The notes under the pieces are model-generated. The model was not told the DNA's origin. It ran no database searches and saw nothing but the letters and a program-made list of their open reading frames with translations. From Nemertoderma westbladi (Eukaryota > Xenacoelomorpha > Nemertodermatida > Nemertodermatidae), in the NCBI GenBank assembly GCA_032718475.1, contig JAUCBJ010002260.1, forward strand, positions 1 through 64,000: a DNA stretch of 64,000 bases, given 5' to 3'. Within the stretch, counting starts at the first letter, position 1; every line of letters begins with the position of its first letter. Both the position numbers and the translations under genes were made by a program. Below, piece after piece: positions 21,305 through 31,728 of this stretch.

Positions 21305-21701
21305 TCCTACAAGGAAGAATTCGGTGACGGAAAGTGGTTTCTAGAGGCACGCACAACGAATTGGAGAGACGGACGGATATGATCCCGCTACCATCTAAAG
21401 GAAGATCCGCCAGGAGACAAGCTAAAGCGATGCTCGCGATCGATGTTGATGCTCCCCTGCCTGCACTGGCGATCGATGAGAGTAGACGGGCGAAGAGGAG
21501 GAAAGCGTATCAGAGTAAGAAATAGAAGACCAGGATATTCCAGAGACATTTATATCGAACATTTATTTTTATATTTACATAAACTAACTCTAGGAAAAAT
21601 TAATCAGGACTATGCAATATTAAAATTTGGGTTTTTTATATGGGAAATGACCTACGCAAACTCGATCTACCGATAGACCTCACGAAGGTCATTGGGGGGA
21701 C

Positions 21702-22472
21702 TGTTCGCGGGATTTCAAATTTTCATAACGCGAGTTGAATATTTTTCGGATTTATTTATAATGAATATTCCAATATCAGTACTGGGTGCGGGAACATGAA
21801 TTTTGGGTATATTCAATGGACTGGGGGCGATTCACGGGCGAATATTGGGGCGACTTATGGGGTATGGGACTCATATCAGATATTTAAGGGCCAGGGTTGG
21901 GAGGCAAAATCAAGCAGTACTCAGGTTTACCTGAATACTATTAGGCCTAGCCAACTTCCTGCTGCCTGTAGAGGTGGATTTGGTAACTCGCTAGGCCTAG
22001 GGACAAGGACTGCCCTTAGTGGTCCCTGGCCAACAGCAGTTATTACGAGCCTGAATAAGGACTCGGAAAGTCTGCTGATTGTGTCAGGGATTTGCGACGG
22101 GAACCGACAGACAGATCCTTAGCGGTCCCTGGTCACCGGCAGTTATTACGAGCCTGAATAAGGACTTGGAAAGCTTGCCGACTACGCCAGGGACTAGCGA
22201 CGGGTCGACCGACTAAACGGAGGAAGGGTTCGACGAGGACTGCCTTCCTGGAGTGGGTTCCACGACCGGCGTTAGTACGAGCCTGAATAAGGACTCGGAA
22301 AACTACCAACAGTTGGGACTCACGACGGGCTGACAGACCCCTTGCCAAGCCGTACCGCTTTCCTGATGACCGATCCCTTCGGGGTTCGGGAAGGGTGGGA
22401 CGGACACGCAACAGGGTCGACCGACACTGACACCATGGTACCGAGACTAGGACCGAGGGAAAATGGGGAACA
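21702..22472 (+). repeat. BEL/Pao 3' LTR (771 bp)
   Basis: It starts at tgttcgcggg directly after a purine-rich tract (attgggggga at 21691-21700, likely polypurine tract) and ends at gaaca. Its first 545 bp match the 5' LTR. Three internal copies of tacgagcctgaataaggact are present, so the LTR itself contains a tandem repeat. Confidence 0.85.
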
Positions 22473-22987
22473 TTAGTTAGGTTAAAATCTAAAGCGAACC
22501 GTGGGTAATTAAATAATGTACTGTAGGAATTTATATTGTCGTATATTATTGTGAATATTTGGTGTATATTGGTGTGGGGAAGCCCAACTTATTCTCAATC
22601 AAGATTCAATGAGATTCGATCAAGGTTCAATTGTAGGAAAGTTACATTAAAAGATTATATCCAACCAATGCAACGTTTTCTCAATCACAATCTTGCATTT
22701 AAGAAAGTACTCCTTCTCCACTCCCTATATCCGGTGACTGGCCGGAATCCCGTGGTCTGAAAATTCCACCTCCAGCATCGGCGTTTTTCCCCCATGGTGT
22801 CGGGAATAACGGCAACAGCGCAAACATAATCAAAAGCTAATTTACTCAAGTAACCCTTTTCTTAGTAAACACACCCAATGTTCACGTATAATTTAAGATA
22901 ATTTTATATACAGTAGATAAAAATAATATTAATAAATTTAATAGTTTTGATTGCAATTAATACATTAATTTTGATTCGATATTTACC
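22473..22987. other. gene-free stretch upstream of the Ly6-like gene
   Basis: No gene or named repeat is seen. The 100 bp before 22988 are AT-rich and probably contain the promoter, but no clear TATA box position can be defended. Confidence 0.4.
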
Positions 22988-23527
22988 ATGTCTAAGTTTC
23001 TACTGATGTCTCTATTATCTCTGTTTCTCGTGTTCATCTTCTCCTCTGGGGGCGATGCTATTAAGTGCGGGACGGGCATCGAGGTTGACAGCATAGAAGA
23101 TGGGGATGACGACATCCTTGACGACAGAATCGACGATCTGGATATCGATGAAGACAGTGACGATGTCGAGGGCTGCAACCAATGTATGAAGTTCGTTGCG
23201 ACTTACACGCTGGGGGCTGAGAAGTTGGAATACATATCGCGTAGTTGCGACAAGAAGCCGTTGGCTGCTTGCGGTGTCGTCGCCGATTGCGCCGACGCTG
23301 TCGCTAATACCGTCAAGTACGGGCCAATCGACCATGAAGTAGAGCTCGTGGTTCCCCGTCTAACCGAGGTCAACAAAGCTCTAGTGACCGGTGCCAGAGC
23401 TGCCGTCACCTGTGTCGTTCACTGTTGCCATGGCGACGACTACAAATGCAACCTAGCAACGTCCGTAACTATGGTATCTGTATACGCAGTAGTAGTAGCT
23501 CTATTTGCGGCCTATCATTTGGTTTAG
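22988..23527 (+). CDS. Ly6/uPAR-like secreted or GPI-anchored protein, 179 aa
   Basis: It has an N-terminal signal peptide (LLMSLLSLFLVFIFSSGG, cleavage near residue 25), then a mature domain with ten cysteines ending in CVVHCCHGDDYKCN, matching the CC-x(n)-CN end of three-finger Ly6/uPAR domains. A hydrophobic tail (VSVYAVVVALFAAYHLV) resembles a GPI-attachment signal. An Asp/Glu-rich insert (residues ~36-58) separates the first cysteine from the rest, which is unusual. Known family members are extracellular ligand-binding or receptor-modulating proteins. The gene is one uninterrupted exon, whereas animal Ly6 genes normally have introns, so a retrocopy or capture by a neighbouring mobile element is possible. 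It could also be an unrelated cysteine-rich secreted protein. Confidence 0.55.
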   Translation: MSKFLLMSLLSLFLVFIFSSGGDAIKCGTGIEVDSIEDGDDDILDDRIDDLDIDEDSDDVEGCNQCMKFVATYTLGAEKLEYISRSCDKKPLAACGVVADCADAVANTVKYGPIDHEVELVVPRLTEVNKALVTGARAAVTCVVHCCHGDDYKCNLATSVTMVSVYAVVVALFAAYHLV

Positions 23528-23690
23528 GGACAAAATAGATTAAAAAAACATTAAAAACAAACATTGGTATACGCATTGGTATGGTATTGGGGGATACGCA
23601 TTGGTATGGTATTGGTATACGCAGTAGTAGTAGCTCTATTTGCGGCCTATCATTTGGTTTAGGGACAAAATAGATAAAAAAACAAACATT
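23470..23690 (+). repeat. duplicated 3' end of the Ly6-like gene
   Basis: The last ~70 bp of the gene and trailer (gcagtagtagtagctctatt, catttggtttagggacaaaa) recur at about 23615-23680, after a short array of gcattggtatggtattgg words (23560-23620). This is a local duplication and not a second gene. Confidence 0.75.
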
Positions 23691-24035
23691 GTGTTCTTCT
23701 TAATTGTTTAATTGTTGCTACGAAAGCTATTCAACCACTCAAATTTTACTAATTTAGTAAATGACTAAATTGTTTTATAACATTTTTATGATATTAATTA
23801 ATTGTTTCATTTTCACTGTTTTTGTTTGTTTATAATTGTTGAACAAAAATAAAAAAAAACAGAAATGCTATTGTCTTGTTATTCTCAAAATGTATCACTT
23901 TAGCATAGCTAAATGCAACAAGATCTCAATAAAACCTAAAAGATCCCCCTCTTTCACATTCAAGCACTGCACTAATTAATTACATTATTTATCGATAATA
24001 TGTAATTCCCATTCAATCAGTCATTTTATCCATGT
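23691..24035. other. gene-free AT-rich stretch
   Basis: Nothing is recognised. A possible polyadenylation signal (caataaaac) lies near 23926. Confidence 0.4.
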
Positions 24036-24044
24036 AAGTAAGTA

Positions 24045-24300
24045 GTGTACAAATTTAGACTCCCCAATATCACAAAATGTCTCACAAACTCGTGGGGTAT
24101 TACAAGGTGATTCATTGAGTCCCCTACTATTTAGTTTATTCGTATGGGACATTAGAGGTAGAAGAAGAAGGTCCCCCGACGAACTCCTCCCTATGCTTCT
24201 CTATGGGCATTCCAGCCGGAGGGCTATTGAAATTCACTAAATTTCGCTACTCTACGACGACCATCTGCTACCCACCTCATCCGCATCGCATCAACCAATG
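24045..24300 (+). pseudogene. non-LTR reverse transcriptase relic
   Basis: A short open segment reads SQTRGVLQGDSLSPLLFSLF, the RT palm motif after the first catalytic Asp. About 45 codons later, after a stop, LLYDDHLL corresponds to the F/YADD box with the Ala replaced. Spacing and order fit a non-LTR RT; the family is not RTE (the sequence differs from the copies in this window). Both sides are lost. Confidence 0.7.
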
Positions 24301-24984
24301 ATCGATATTCAACTACGCGTAGCCAAGCCACATGCTGTCGCGGTTGCAGTTACTCATCGTTTTGCTTCACCACGATGTATCCTATAATCTTTCCGGTCGT
24401 TGCTCCCTCCCTCCCTCACATACTACGCTATGTGCTACGCCGTACAGCGCTATCTATCTATTATATTGAACTTTTTCGGGGTTGTTATTGATTGCCAACT
24501 CAATGATCTCCTGCTACTCGACCGCCAGTGTGTCATATGGGACTTGAAATTCGGTTACACGTAGACATGTTGCGTTGCGATGCGGATGCGTTTCCCCGGT
24601 TACTCATCCTAACCCTATCCTATCCCTCCATCTGTCACACACAATCGTCCAACACGCTGTGTACTGCGAGCTATCTAGTATACTGTACGTTTTTTATTAC
24701 GATTATTGATTACACAACTCAATGATTCTTATTTCATTCACCACCCTCTCAATCAATTAATTGTACACGTATTTCCACCAACCAACCAATCAACTGCATT
24801 TAGGATATTTTCTTATTCGCTGTTTAAGTCCGCTGTATATGCCACATATTTGTTGCTTACGTGTTCTGTTCAGAAGTTATATATATAACAAAATGTTTTT
24901 ATTAAAATTTATCACTTGTAATTTTCATGGTAATAAATTAACCTATTCGAGTTCTAAAAAATGAATATTCACGTTTCAATTCGT
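24301..24984. other. gene-free stretch
   Basis: No gene is recognised; open frames are short and have unremarkable composition. Confidence 0.4.
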
Positions 24985-25085
24985 AATAATTTGCATATAC
25001 CGATGAAGGACACGTAACTCGATTTACCCGATTTTTTCGTTTTTGTGTCTTTCATTGGTATATGCATATTCATTTTTACAACTTA
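24985..25085. repeat. imperfect hairpin, possible left terminus of P2
   Basis: The arm gcatataccgatgaaggaca near 24993 pairs with gtgtctttcattggtatatg near 25046 with two mismatches over 21 bp, around a ~30-bp AT-rich loop. It lies ~85 bp upstream of the first P2 gene, mirroring P1, where a terminal hairpin and AT-rich subterminal region precede the homologous first gene. That it is a terminus is inference. Confidence 0.45.
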
Positions 25086-25159
25086 AACTGGGTCAATTTA
25101 TTACAGTGATACAGTTTAAAATTTATCATTTGTAATATTTTTCGTATTTATTTATTAGT

Positions 25160-26065
25160 ATGGCTTTAATGCAAAAAACCGGAGCAACAAATAGCTGGAA
25201 ATTTACTTACAATAAATATACTTGCACTGTCGTTCACAGCAAGTATTTTATTGTCAATTCTCAGGATGACAATGAAACAATCTGTTTTTCTCATCAGGAT
25301 ACCCGCTATTTGCTGGACATTCTAGAAACAACAAACAATCAACATCAATCCAGACCACCAATTATACCAGGTAGGATATATCCCACTCTTCATTTTGCGC
25401 GAGGAAATTTGAATATTTCTATCAACCCCACATTGGGTGATGTTTACGTTCAGAAACATGGCAAATGTAAACTTCTAAACAAAGCTTTTACCGAAGTTCT
25501 AATTCAATACAGAGGGAAATTATTGCAATTTCTCTCTCCACCGCTAGAGATTATTAGCGATCAATTCTACATTGAATTATCAAATCCAGAGTTTATTGGA
25601 TTTGTAACAGCTTTTAAAGGAACCAACTATGTCGGCTTATGGAAAATCACCCTCAGATACACTGATAGTCTAGGTTTTAGCTATTATACAGGTTTTAATG
25701 TGTCAAATCAGGAACTAACCACTTTGTTGAATAAGTGGGATATACAAATCAACGAAACAAGCAAGCATCTTTTTGATGATTTTAAAAATATCATTCAACT
25801 ATCAGACCGCCTCAAAATGATTAAATCCGATAAAAAAATTATTATTACCAACACTGATAATCCTACAGAAGTGGGAGCAGCCGGAAATTCTATTGAATTG
25901 CATTACTTGAATGATAAAGCCCATATTAGTTTTCTCAAATAAGCAATGGATGGTGTTTCTCTTACTGAGGCTAATGTGGATGGTTTTGTCATTTTGGATA
26001 AACCTAAAGCATTCGTTGAGATTCCATCACCAAAACCAGATGTTGAAGAGAATTGCGCTCAACCG
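25160..26065 (+). pseudogene. P2 first gene (5' part), relative of the P1 570-aa ORF
   Basis: Open from ATG 25160 for 260 codons. A single in-frame TAA at 25940 interrupts it, after which the same frame stays open (VSLTEANVDGFVILDKP) up to the Gypsy insertion at 26066. The second half resembles the C-terminal third of the P1 protein: FKGTNYVGLWKITL versus FKSEKYVGIWPIL, GFNVSNQEL versus GLNIRGSDF, and KIIITNTDN versus EIIFTNTKN. The N-terminal ~130 residues are strand-rich. In both elements the gene is the first one after the left end and is preceded by a TATTTATTTATT-type leader. Its position and the presence of a viral-type protease suggest a virion protein, but this is inference. Confidence 0.6.
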
Positions 26066-26319
26066 TGATGTGATTTCATATATTCAACATTTACTTGTAC
26101 TTATATCTTATATCTAGTTAGGTCGTCCCTGATATTGTAACTGTCAATCATATACAATACCGGTACTCCAGTATTGTACTTGTGTCGTACTTCAGTAGTT
26201 GTCATATCTGCATGTCAATACATTCTGCTTGTGTCTTTCTTATCATACTACAGTGTTGTATAATCCAGCCTAATATATAGAACCTGCATACCTAAACTGC
26301 ATTTTCATATATCATAACA
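26066..26319 (+). repeat. Ty3/Gypsy 5' LTR
   Basis: 254 bp, from tgatgtgatttc to catataacaca-like end (atcataaca). Preceded by the target duplication AACCG. Confidence 0.97.
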
Positions 26320-26410
26320 TGGCGCTAGTGTGTATTTCTGGATTACTGTAGTCAGTTAACCAGCAAACATTCAATTTTGTAATTGCTGAATTAACACTAC
26401 AAATGCTGAA

Positions 26411-29400
26411 ATGGCTGAATATAACACGCCACCAAGCCAGCGTATTCAGTTGACACTCGACTCTGCAGATATAAACGGGTTAGTTACTGGCCAATCCCCT
26501 CCGTTTTTCGGCTTTAGTGAAGCCACTACACCTTCGCACGATGCCATTGGATTTGGCCCGTTGGTTGACCTCAATGGTCCCCCCACGACACCGGTACCTG
26601 TACCTAGACCGGATTATAAACCGGCCCCCATCGACATTGCTGGATTAGTGCAAGGTTTCGCTGACGTTTTGGCTACGCAGCAAAACCAACTCGAGGATCA
26701 ACGTCGGAAGGATGAAACATTCCGCCGAACCGAGGAATTACGATTACGCAGGGAAGATTTTGCGTATTTCGAACAGGCTAGGCAGCGGGACAACGAACGA
26801 CTGCAAGAGTTCCTGTCAACCGCACTGCGTCAACCGCAGGGTGACGCTCCAAGCGATCCAGATCCTGGTATACATCGACGAAACCTCACTCATCAACCAT
26901 CCCGATCATCCAGCAACAACTTGGCCCGTTCTTCACTGGCCAAAGTCCCACCCCCCCTTTCTAACGAAGCCTCGATGGCGGATTTTGCACGGTGGCGCCG
27001 TTTATGGGATGGATTCGTCGTTATACAACGACTAGATCAAGTTGAACGCGAAGAACAAAAGGCCGCCCTCAACCAGGCACTGAGCCCAGAGCTTCAGGAC
27101 CTGTTACATCACGGTTTAAATATTTCGAGTTCAGGTGACGATGTTGATGTAGATGACATTCTATCTGCAATTGAATCTTACCTTCGCCAAAAACGCAATA
27201 TCGCATTGGACCGAATTGCCTTTGATGAGCGCAAACAGACTGCTGGAGAATCCTTCGACAGCTTTTATGTTGACCTACAGCGTTTGGGGAAAGATGCTGA
27301 TTTATGCTCTCATTGCTTCGATGATCGATTGGTCGATCGCATCATAACAGGTGGCGGCGACCCTGAAATCCGTCGGCGGTTATTGGCTAAACGCCCCCGC
27401 CCCTCACTACAGGATACTGTAGATTTCTGTCGCGCTGAGGAAGCAGCTCAACGCAATGAATCGAGCCTTTCCACATCAAAGATTCTTAATATTTCCGCCA
27501 AATCATCACATAAGGGTCAACAGCGAAGTTTCTCCCAATACCGGCCCCAACATAGATCCAAATCAAGGGATAAAGTCAAAGACAGGACGCCGGTACCTCA
27601 GTCCCAACCATGCCCATATTGCGGAAAACAGAAGCACAAACAAGGTCAGTATTGCCCAGCTAGCAATTCAACATGTAGATTTTGTAAAGTAAAGGGCCAC
27701 TGGGACACAGTGTGTTTCAAGAAAAAAGGAACACATAAATCGAAAATGAATTCAAATCACAGTATTTCTAATGTCGAATCCGATGAAAAGTTACAAACTG
27801 GCACTATAAAACTCTCTATTAGTTCTGTGGACCTTACAAATAATAAAAATACCCCAATGGTATTTGTCCACCTCCAGACAAGCAATCGTATGACCTCTGT
27901 CGGATTCTATGCCACTCCAGACACTGGTGCTGCAGTGACACTGTTTCCCCAAACCAATCTGAAGGATTTGTCTTTATCTGAATCTGAGTTACAGTCTACA
28001 TCTGTAAAATTATCTAATGCAGATGGTGGGGATATCGACTGTATTGGAACATTTTTATGTAAAATAACCCTTGGTAACCGCCACTCAACAGTGCGGGCTT
28101 ATGTTTGTAATTCAGCCAAACATATTCTCCTGGACTGGACTGTTTGTCAAGAACTAGGAATTATCTCAGCAGACTTTCCCTCTCAGGAGTCAACCTTGTA
28201 TGTCTCTCATATCCCAGAACTTAATTCATTGAAAGGTTTACCTAACACTCCCACAGATTCCGAGACTAATGCAATCAAAGAATCCATTATGAAAGAATAT
28301 TCCGATGTTTTTTCCACTGAGGGAGCCTTGAAACCAATGAATGGGGAGCCTATGCAGATTCATCTCAAAGATGATGCACAACCTTTCGCCATTTCGACTG
28401 CCCGACCTGTTAGTCTGGCCATCAGAGATCGAGTCAAAGCAGAGATTAATCGCATGGTCGAACAAGGTATCATTGCTCCAATTGGAGATGTTGTCACACA
28501 GTGGTGTCACCCACTTGTTGCTGTTATACACCAAAGTGGTAAACTAAGAATATGTACTGACTTCACTAAGTTAAATAAATACTGCATCCGACCTTATCAT
28601 CCAATGGTCACACCAAAGGCTGCCATAGATGGTATCTCTTCTGGAGATAAATATTTTTCCACGGTTGACGCAGTTAAAGGTTATTGGCAGATAGAGTTAG
28701 CTGAAGAATGCCAGCATCTCACTACCTTCATATGCTCAGAAGGCAGATTCAAATATCTACGAGCCCCCATGGGACTCTCATCCACGGGAGATGAATACAA
28801 CCACCGTGGTGACTTGGCGTTTTCTGGATTGTCCAATTATGAGAAAGTAGTGGATGACATCCTCATCCACACAACAGACTTCCATGAACATGTCAACTCA
28901 GTCCTTCAAGTTCTGCAGCGTTGTCGGCAGAATGGAATTACCTTAAATCCGACCAAATTTCAATTTGCCAGGTCTGAAGTTAAGTTTGTAGGCTACAAAG
29001 TTGGTCGTGACGGAATTAAAGCCGATCCAAGTAAACTCTCTGCTATTCGTGAATTTCCTGAACCACATGGTATCCGCGATCTCAGATCCTTCTTCGGTAT
29101 CGTAAATCAATTGGGGATGTTTTCACGAGACATAAGTGCTGCAGCTGAACCCCTTCGCCCTCTTTTAAAGAAGTCTAACCAATTTTCATGGAATTCCAAT
29201 CATGCAGAAGCATTTACAAAGGTCAAGGAGGCTCTGTGCACTCCAGCTGTGCTCCAGCCATTTGACCCCAACCTTCCAACTGTCCTGCAAACTGACGCCT
29301 CCCGAACCAAGGGACTTGGGTTTGCTCTCTTACAGAGACACTGTAATGGATTGCATCTCGTTCAGTGTGGATCTAGATTCATTTCAGATACGGAATCGCG

Positions 29401-31087
29401 ATATGCGATGGTTGAATTGGAAATGTTGGCCATCGTGTATGCCGTACAGAAATGTCGGTTATACCTACTGGGAATAAACTTCAATTTACTCACAGATCAC
29501 AAACCATTGATACCAATATTGAACGATAAATCATTATCATCAATTGACAACCCACGATTGCTTAGAATGAAGGAGAAACTTATACCTTACACATTTGTTA
29601 CCGAATGGCAGAGTGGAGCTAACCATCATATTCCTGATGCATTATCTCGCGCCCCTGTTCAAGGGCCCAGTGAGGAAGACAAATTAGCTGAAGATGAACT
29701 ACAACATCTTATCTGTGCTCATATATTCGCAATAGGGCAACAGATTGATGAGGATGAAGACCCACCAGGAATGACCTCACTCACGGATCCAATATTAACT
29801 AAACTCCGCAACTCAGCTGCCAGTGATTCAGACTATTGCGAGCTGGTACAATCTATAGAACGCGGTTTCCCTGAAAAGAAAGATGCACCAGCATACCTCC
29901 TTCCTTATTACAGCTTAACTGACAATCTATCAACAGATAACGGTCTAGCCCTCTTTGATTCCCGAATTATTATTCCAAAATGTCAAAGAAAGGAAGTATT
30001 AAGACGCCTGCATGCATCTCATCAGGGTACTGAGCGTACCAAACGGCGTGCTCGGCTTACAGTATATTGGCCCGGTCTGTCCGCAGACATCATTAATGTA
30101 GTTGGCATGTGTCAACCATGCCAAGAACGGCGGGCATCCTTACCAGCCGAGCCGCTTCTTAGGGACCCACCCCCTTCTCGACCTTTTGAACAAACTGCTG
30201 CCGATATAGGTCACCATGGTGGGAAAGCATATCTCATATATGTAGACCGTTATTCAGGTTGGCCAGAGGTAGCAGAATTTTTGCATGAACCGGACTCCGC
30301 TAAAGTTGTTAATGTTTTAAAGCGTTTTTTTACTGCCACAGGCATTCCTGTTAAATTTAGGTCAGATGGAGGACCCCAATTTACATCATCAACATTCAAA
30401 GCCTTTGCCAGCAATTGGGAATTTGACCATGTGCAATCCATGCCTCATTTCCCATCCAGCAATGGTCTGGCCGAATCAGCTGTAAAATCCATGAAACACC
30501 TGATTGCCACCACAGGTGGTGACATTCATAGTGATAACTTCCGTCTTGGATTACTAGAATTTCGCAATACTCCGCGTACTTCCGGATACTCACCAGCACA
30601 ATTAATTTTCGGCCGCCCTTTACGTTCCATTGTGCCTTGTCATATATCAGCCTTTGCCTCTAAATGGCTTGATGACACTCATGAATCACAGTCCGAATCT
30701 ACAAACACCGCTACAAAGAACGAATTACGCCGACCTTTGACACCCTTAACCATTGGCCAAAGTGTATGGTTTCAAAATCATTCTACAAAACGATGGTCAC
30801 AACATGGTACAGTAATAGAAAGACAAGGAAGAAACTACCTTGTGAAACTGTTGTCTGGTAGATCACTGTGGCGCAACCGCCGTCATATACGCGCCCGTAT
30901 CGATCCTACCAATCAAGATTCTGGAGGGAAGGTGCCCAATGATGATTCTCGTACACTGAATCCTCCGTCCACCCCACGAGTTAAATTTCATGACAACCTC
31001 ACCGAGCATGAATATGACAGTAACTCGCCACCTACTCGCCAAAGTTCCCGATTAAGGAAAGCTCCAAACTATTTCGGATTTAATTAG
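26411..31087 (+). CDS. Ty3/Gypsy Gag-Pol polyprotein, 1558 codons, single ORF
   Basis: Starts at ATG 26411, 92 bp after the 5' LTR. Gag occupies about residues 1-400 and ends in two zinc knuckles (CPYCGKQKHKQGQYC and the perfect CRFCKVKGHWDTVC, ~400-435). The protease active site is TPDTGAAVTLF (~503). RT includes the catalytic box KVVDDILIH (~812), with Val in place of the usual Tyr/Phe. RNase H begins at LQTDASRTKGLGFALL (~960). Integrase has the HHCC module (HASHQGTERTKRR ... CQPCQ, ~1200-1240) and DDE core residues in AADIGHHGG, RSDGGPQFTS and SNGLAESAVK. No frameshift or stop separates Gag from Pol. All catalytic residues I can check are present, so the copy may be competent. The C-terminus has no chromodomain I can recognise. 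Confidence 0.95.
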   Translation: MAEYNTPPSQRIQLTLDSADINGLVTGQSPPFFGFSEATTPSHDAIGFGPLVDLNGPPTTPVPVPRPDYKPAPIDIAGLVQGFADVLATQQNQLEDQRRKDETFRRTEELRLRREDFAYFEQARQRDNERLQEFLSTALRQPQGDAPSDPDPGIHRRNLTHQPSRSSSNNLARSSLAKVPPPLSNEASMADFARWRRLWDGFVVIQRLDQVEREEQKAALNQALSPELQDLLHHGLNISSSGDDVDVDDILSAIESYLRQKRNIALDRIAFDERKQTAGESFDSFYVDLQRLGKDADLCSHCFDDRLVDRIITGGGDPEIRRRLLAKRPRPSLQDTVDFCRAEEAAQRNESSLSTSKILNISAKSSHKGQQRSFSQYRPQHRSKSRDKVKDRTPVPQSQPCPYCGKQKHKQGQYCPASNSTCRFCKVKGHWDTVCFKKKGTHKSKMNSNHSISNVESDEKLQTGTIKLSISSVDLTNNKNTPMVFVHLQTSNRMTSVGFYATPDTGAAVTLFPQTNLKDLSLSESELQSTSVKLSNADGGDIDCIGTFLCKITLGNRHSTVRAYVCNSAKHILLDWTVCQELGIISADFPSQESTLYVSHIPELNSLKGLPNTPTDSETNAIKESIMKEYSDVFSTEGALKPMNGEPMQIHLKDDAQPFAISTARPVSLAIRDRVKAEINRMVEQGIIAPIGDVVTQWCHPLVAVIHQSGKLRICTDFTKLNKYCIRPYHPMVTPKAAIDGISSGDKYFSTVDAVKGYWQIELAEECQHLTTFICSEGRFKYLRAPMGLSSTGDEYNHRGDLAFSGLSNYEKVVDDILIHTTDFHEHVNSVLQVLQRCRQNGITLNPTKFQFARSEVKFVGYKVGRDGIKADPSKLSAIREFPEPHGIRDLRSFFGIVNQLGMFSRDISAAAEPLRPLLKKSNQFSWNSNHAEAFTKVKEALCTPAVLQPFDPNLPTVLQTDASRTKGLGFALLQRHCNGLHLVQCGSRFISDTESRYAMVELEMLAIVYAVQKCRLYLLGINFNLLTDHKPLIPILNDKSLSSIDNPRLLRMKEKLIPYTFVTEWQSGANHHIPDALSRAPVQGPSEEDKLAEDELQHLICAHIFAIGQQIDEDEDPPGMTSLTDPILTKLRNSAASDSDYCELVQSIERGFPEKKDAPAYLLPYYSLTDNLSTDNGLALFDSRIIIPKCQRKEVLRRLHASHQGTERTKRRARLTVYWPGLSADIINVVGMCQPCQERRASLPAEPLLRDPPPSRPFEQTAADIGHHGGKAYLIYVDRYSGWPEVAEFLHEPDSAKVVNVLKRFFTATGIPVKFRSDGGPQFTSSTFKAFASNWEFDHVQSMPHFPSSNGLAESAVKSMKHLIATTGGDIHSDNFRLGLLEFRNTPRTSGYSPAQLIFGRPLRSIVPCHISAFASKWLDDTHESQSESTNTATKNELRRPLTPLTIGQSVWFQNHSTKRWSQHGTVIERQGRNYLVKLLSGRSLWRNRRHIRARIDPTNQDSGGKVPNDDSRTLNPPSTPRVKFHDNLTEHEYDSNSPPTRQSSRLRKAPNYFGFN

Positions 31088-31179
31088 CAGCTTTACGATT
31101 CCAAACCGAAAGTAAATAACTGGAACAATGAACTGAAGGTAATTAACTGAAAAGAATCATTTCATCTCGATAGGGGAGT

Positions 31180-31433
31180 TGATGTGATTTCATATATTAA
31201 ACATTTACTTGTACTTATATCTTATATCTAGTTAGGTCGTCCCTGATATTGTAACTGTCAATCATATACAATACCGGTACTCCAGTATTGTACTTGTGTC
31301 GTACTTCAGTAGTTGTCATATCTGCATGTCAATACATTCTGCTTGTGTCTTTCTTATCATACTACAGTGTTGTATAATCCAGCCTAATATATAGAACCTG
31401 CATACCTAAACTGCATTTTCATATATCATAACA
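31180..31433 (+). repeat. Ty3/Gypsy 3' LTR
   Basis: 254 bp, identical to the 5' LTR except for one base; followed by AACCG. Confidence 0.97.
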
Positions 31434-31537
31434 AACCGCAACATGTCTTTCCTGAAATATTACCACGGAAGCCGAGATCGTCAAGTAAATTAACCAACGC
31501 AACAGCTGCAAAGAAACAGAAAGTTGTTGTTACCTAA
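31434..31537 (+). pseudogene. P2 first gene, 3' end after the Gypsy insertion
   Basis: In the frame that continues the pre-insertion reading, this short piece encodes a basic C-terminal tail (FPEILPRKPRSSSKL, AAKKQKVVV) and ends at TAA 31535-31537. The P1 570-aa protein likewise ends in a basic tail (KRKLTQPLIVSDPKRVK). The two halves flank the 5-bp target duplication, which confirms that the Gypsy element split one gene. Confidence 0.6.
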
Positions 31538-31728
31538 TTTCCAGTAGATGAGGCCAATAATTTTACTTTGAAACCTGATTGGTGATTGGTGATTGATTTA
31601 AAATTATTTCACTCGGTAGCATATAAATGTTTAGATACAGTCAATAAATAACATTTCATTTTATTTTAATCTTTGGTGATATTTTATTATTATTATTATT
31701 ATTATTATTTATCTAAACAAACTTCAAC
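31538..31728. promoter_or_regulatory. intergenic leader of the P2 polymerase gene with (TTA)n
   Basis: AT-rich leader ending in a (TTA)9-type run at 31686-31712, 17 bp before the ATG of the polymerase gene. No defined promoter element can be named. Confidence 0.3.

Larger units (their letters stand above)
14216..22472 (+). mobile_element. BEL/Pao LTR retrotransposon, defective
   Basis: The two LTRs share a 545-bp block, begin with tgttcgcgg, and the 3' copy ends in gaaca (TGTTC...GAACA termini). In between lie a BEL-type pol in three frames, a spacer with a minisatellite and an additional 653-codon ORF. A deletion removed the last ~226 bp of the 5' LTR, the primer site, gag, protease and the start of the RT. 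The element cut into the diverged inverted repeat at 14215. Matching target duplications were not found, which fits later rearrangement at one end. Confidence 0.85.
26066..31433 (+). mobile_element. Ty3/Gypsy LTR retrotransposon, near-intact and young
   Basis: Complete element with two 254-bp LTRs (26066-26319 and 31180-31433) that differ at one position (tattcaacat versus tattaaacat). They have TG...CA ends and a perfect 5-bp target duplication AACCG (26061-26065 and 31434-31438). tggcgctagtg immediately after the 5' LTR is the probable primer-binding site, and ataggggagt just before the 3' LTR is the polypurine tract. It interrupts the first gene of P2. Confidence 0.97.

Noticed and set aside
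22133-22411. 92-codon minus ORF in the BEL 3' LTR
   Set aside because: It lies in LTR tandem repeats and has no coding signature.
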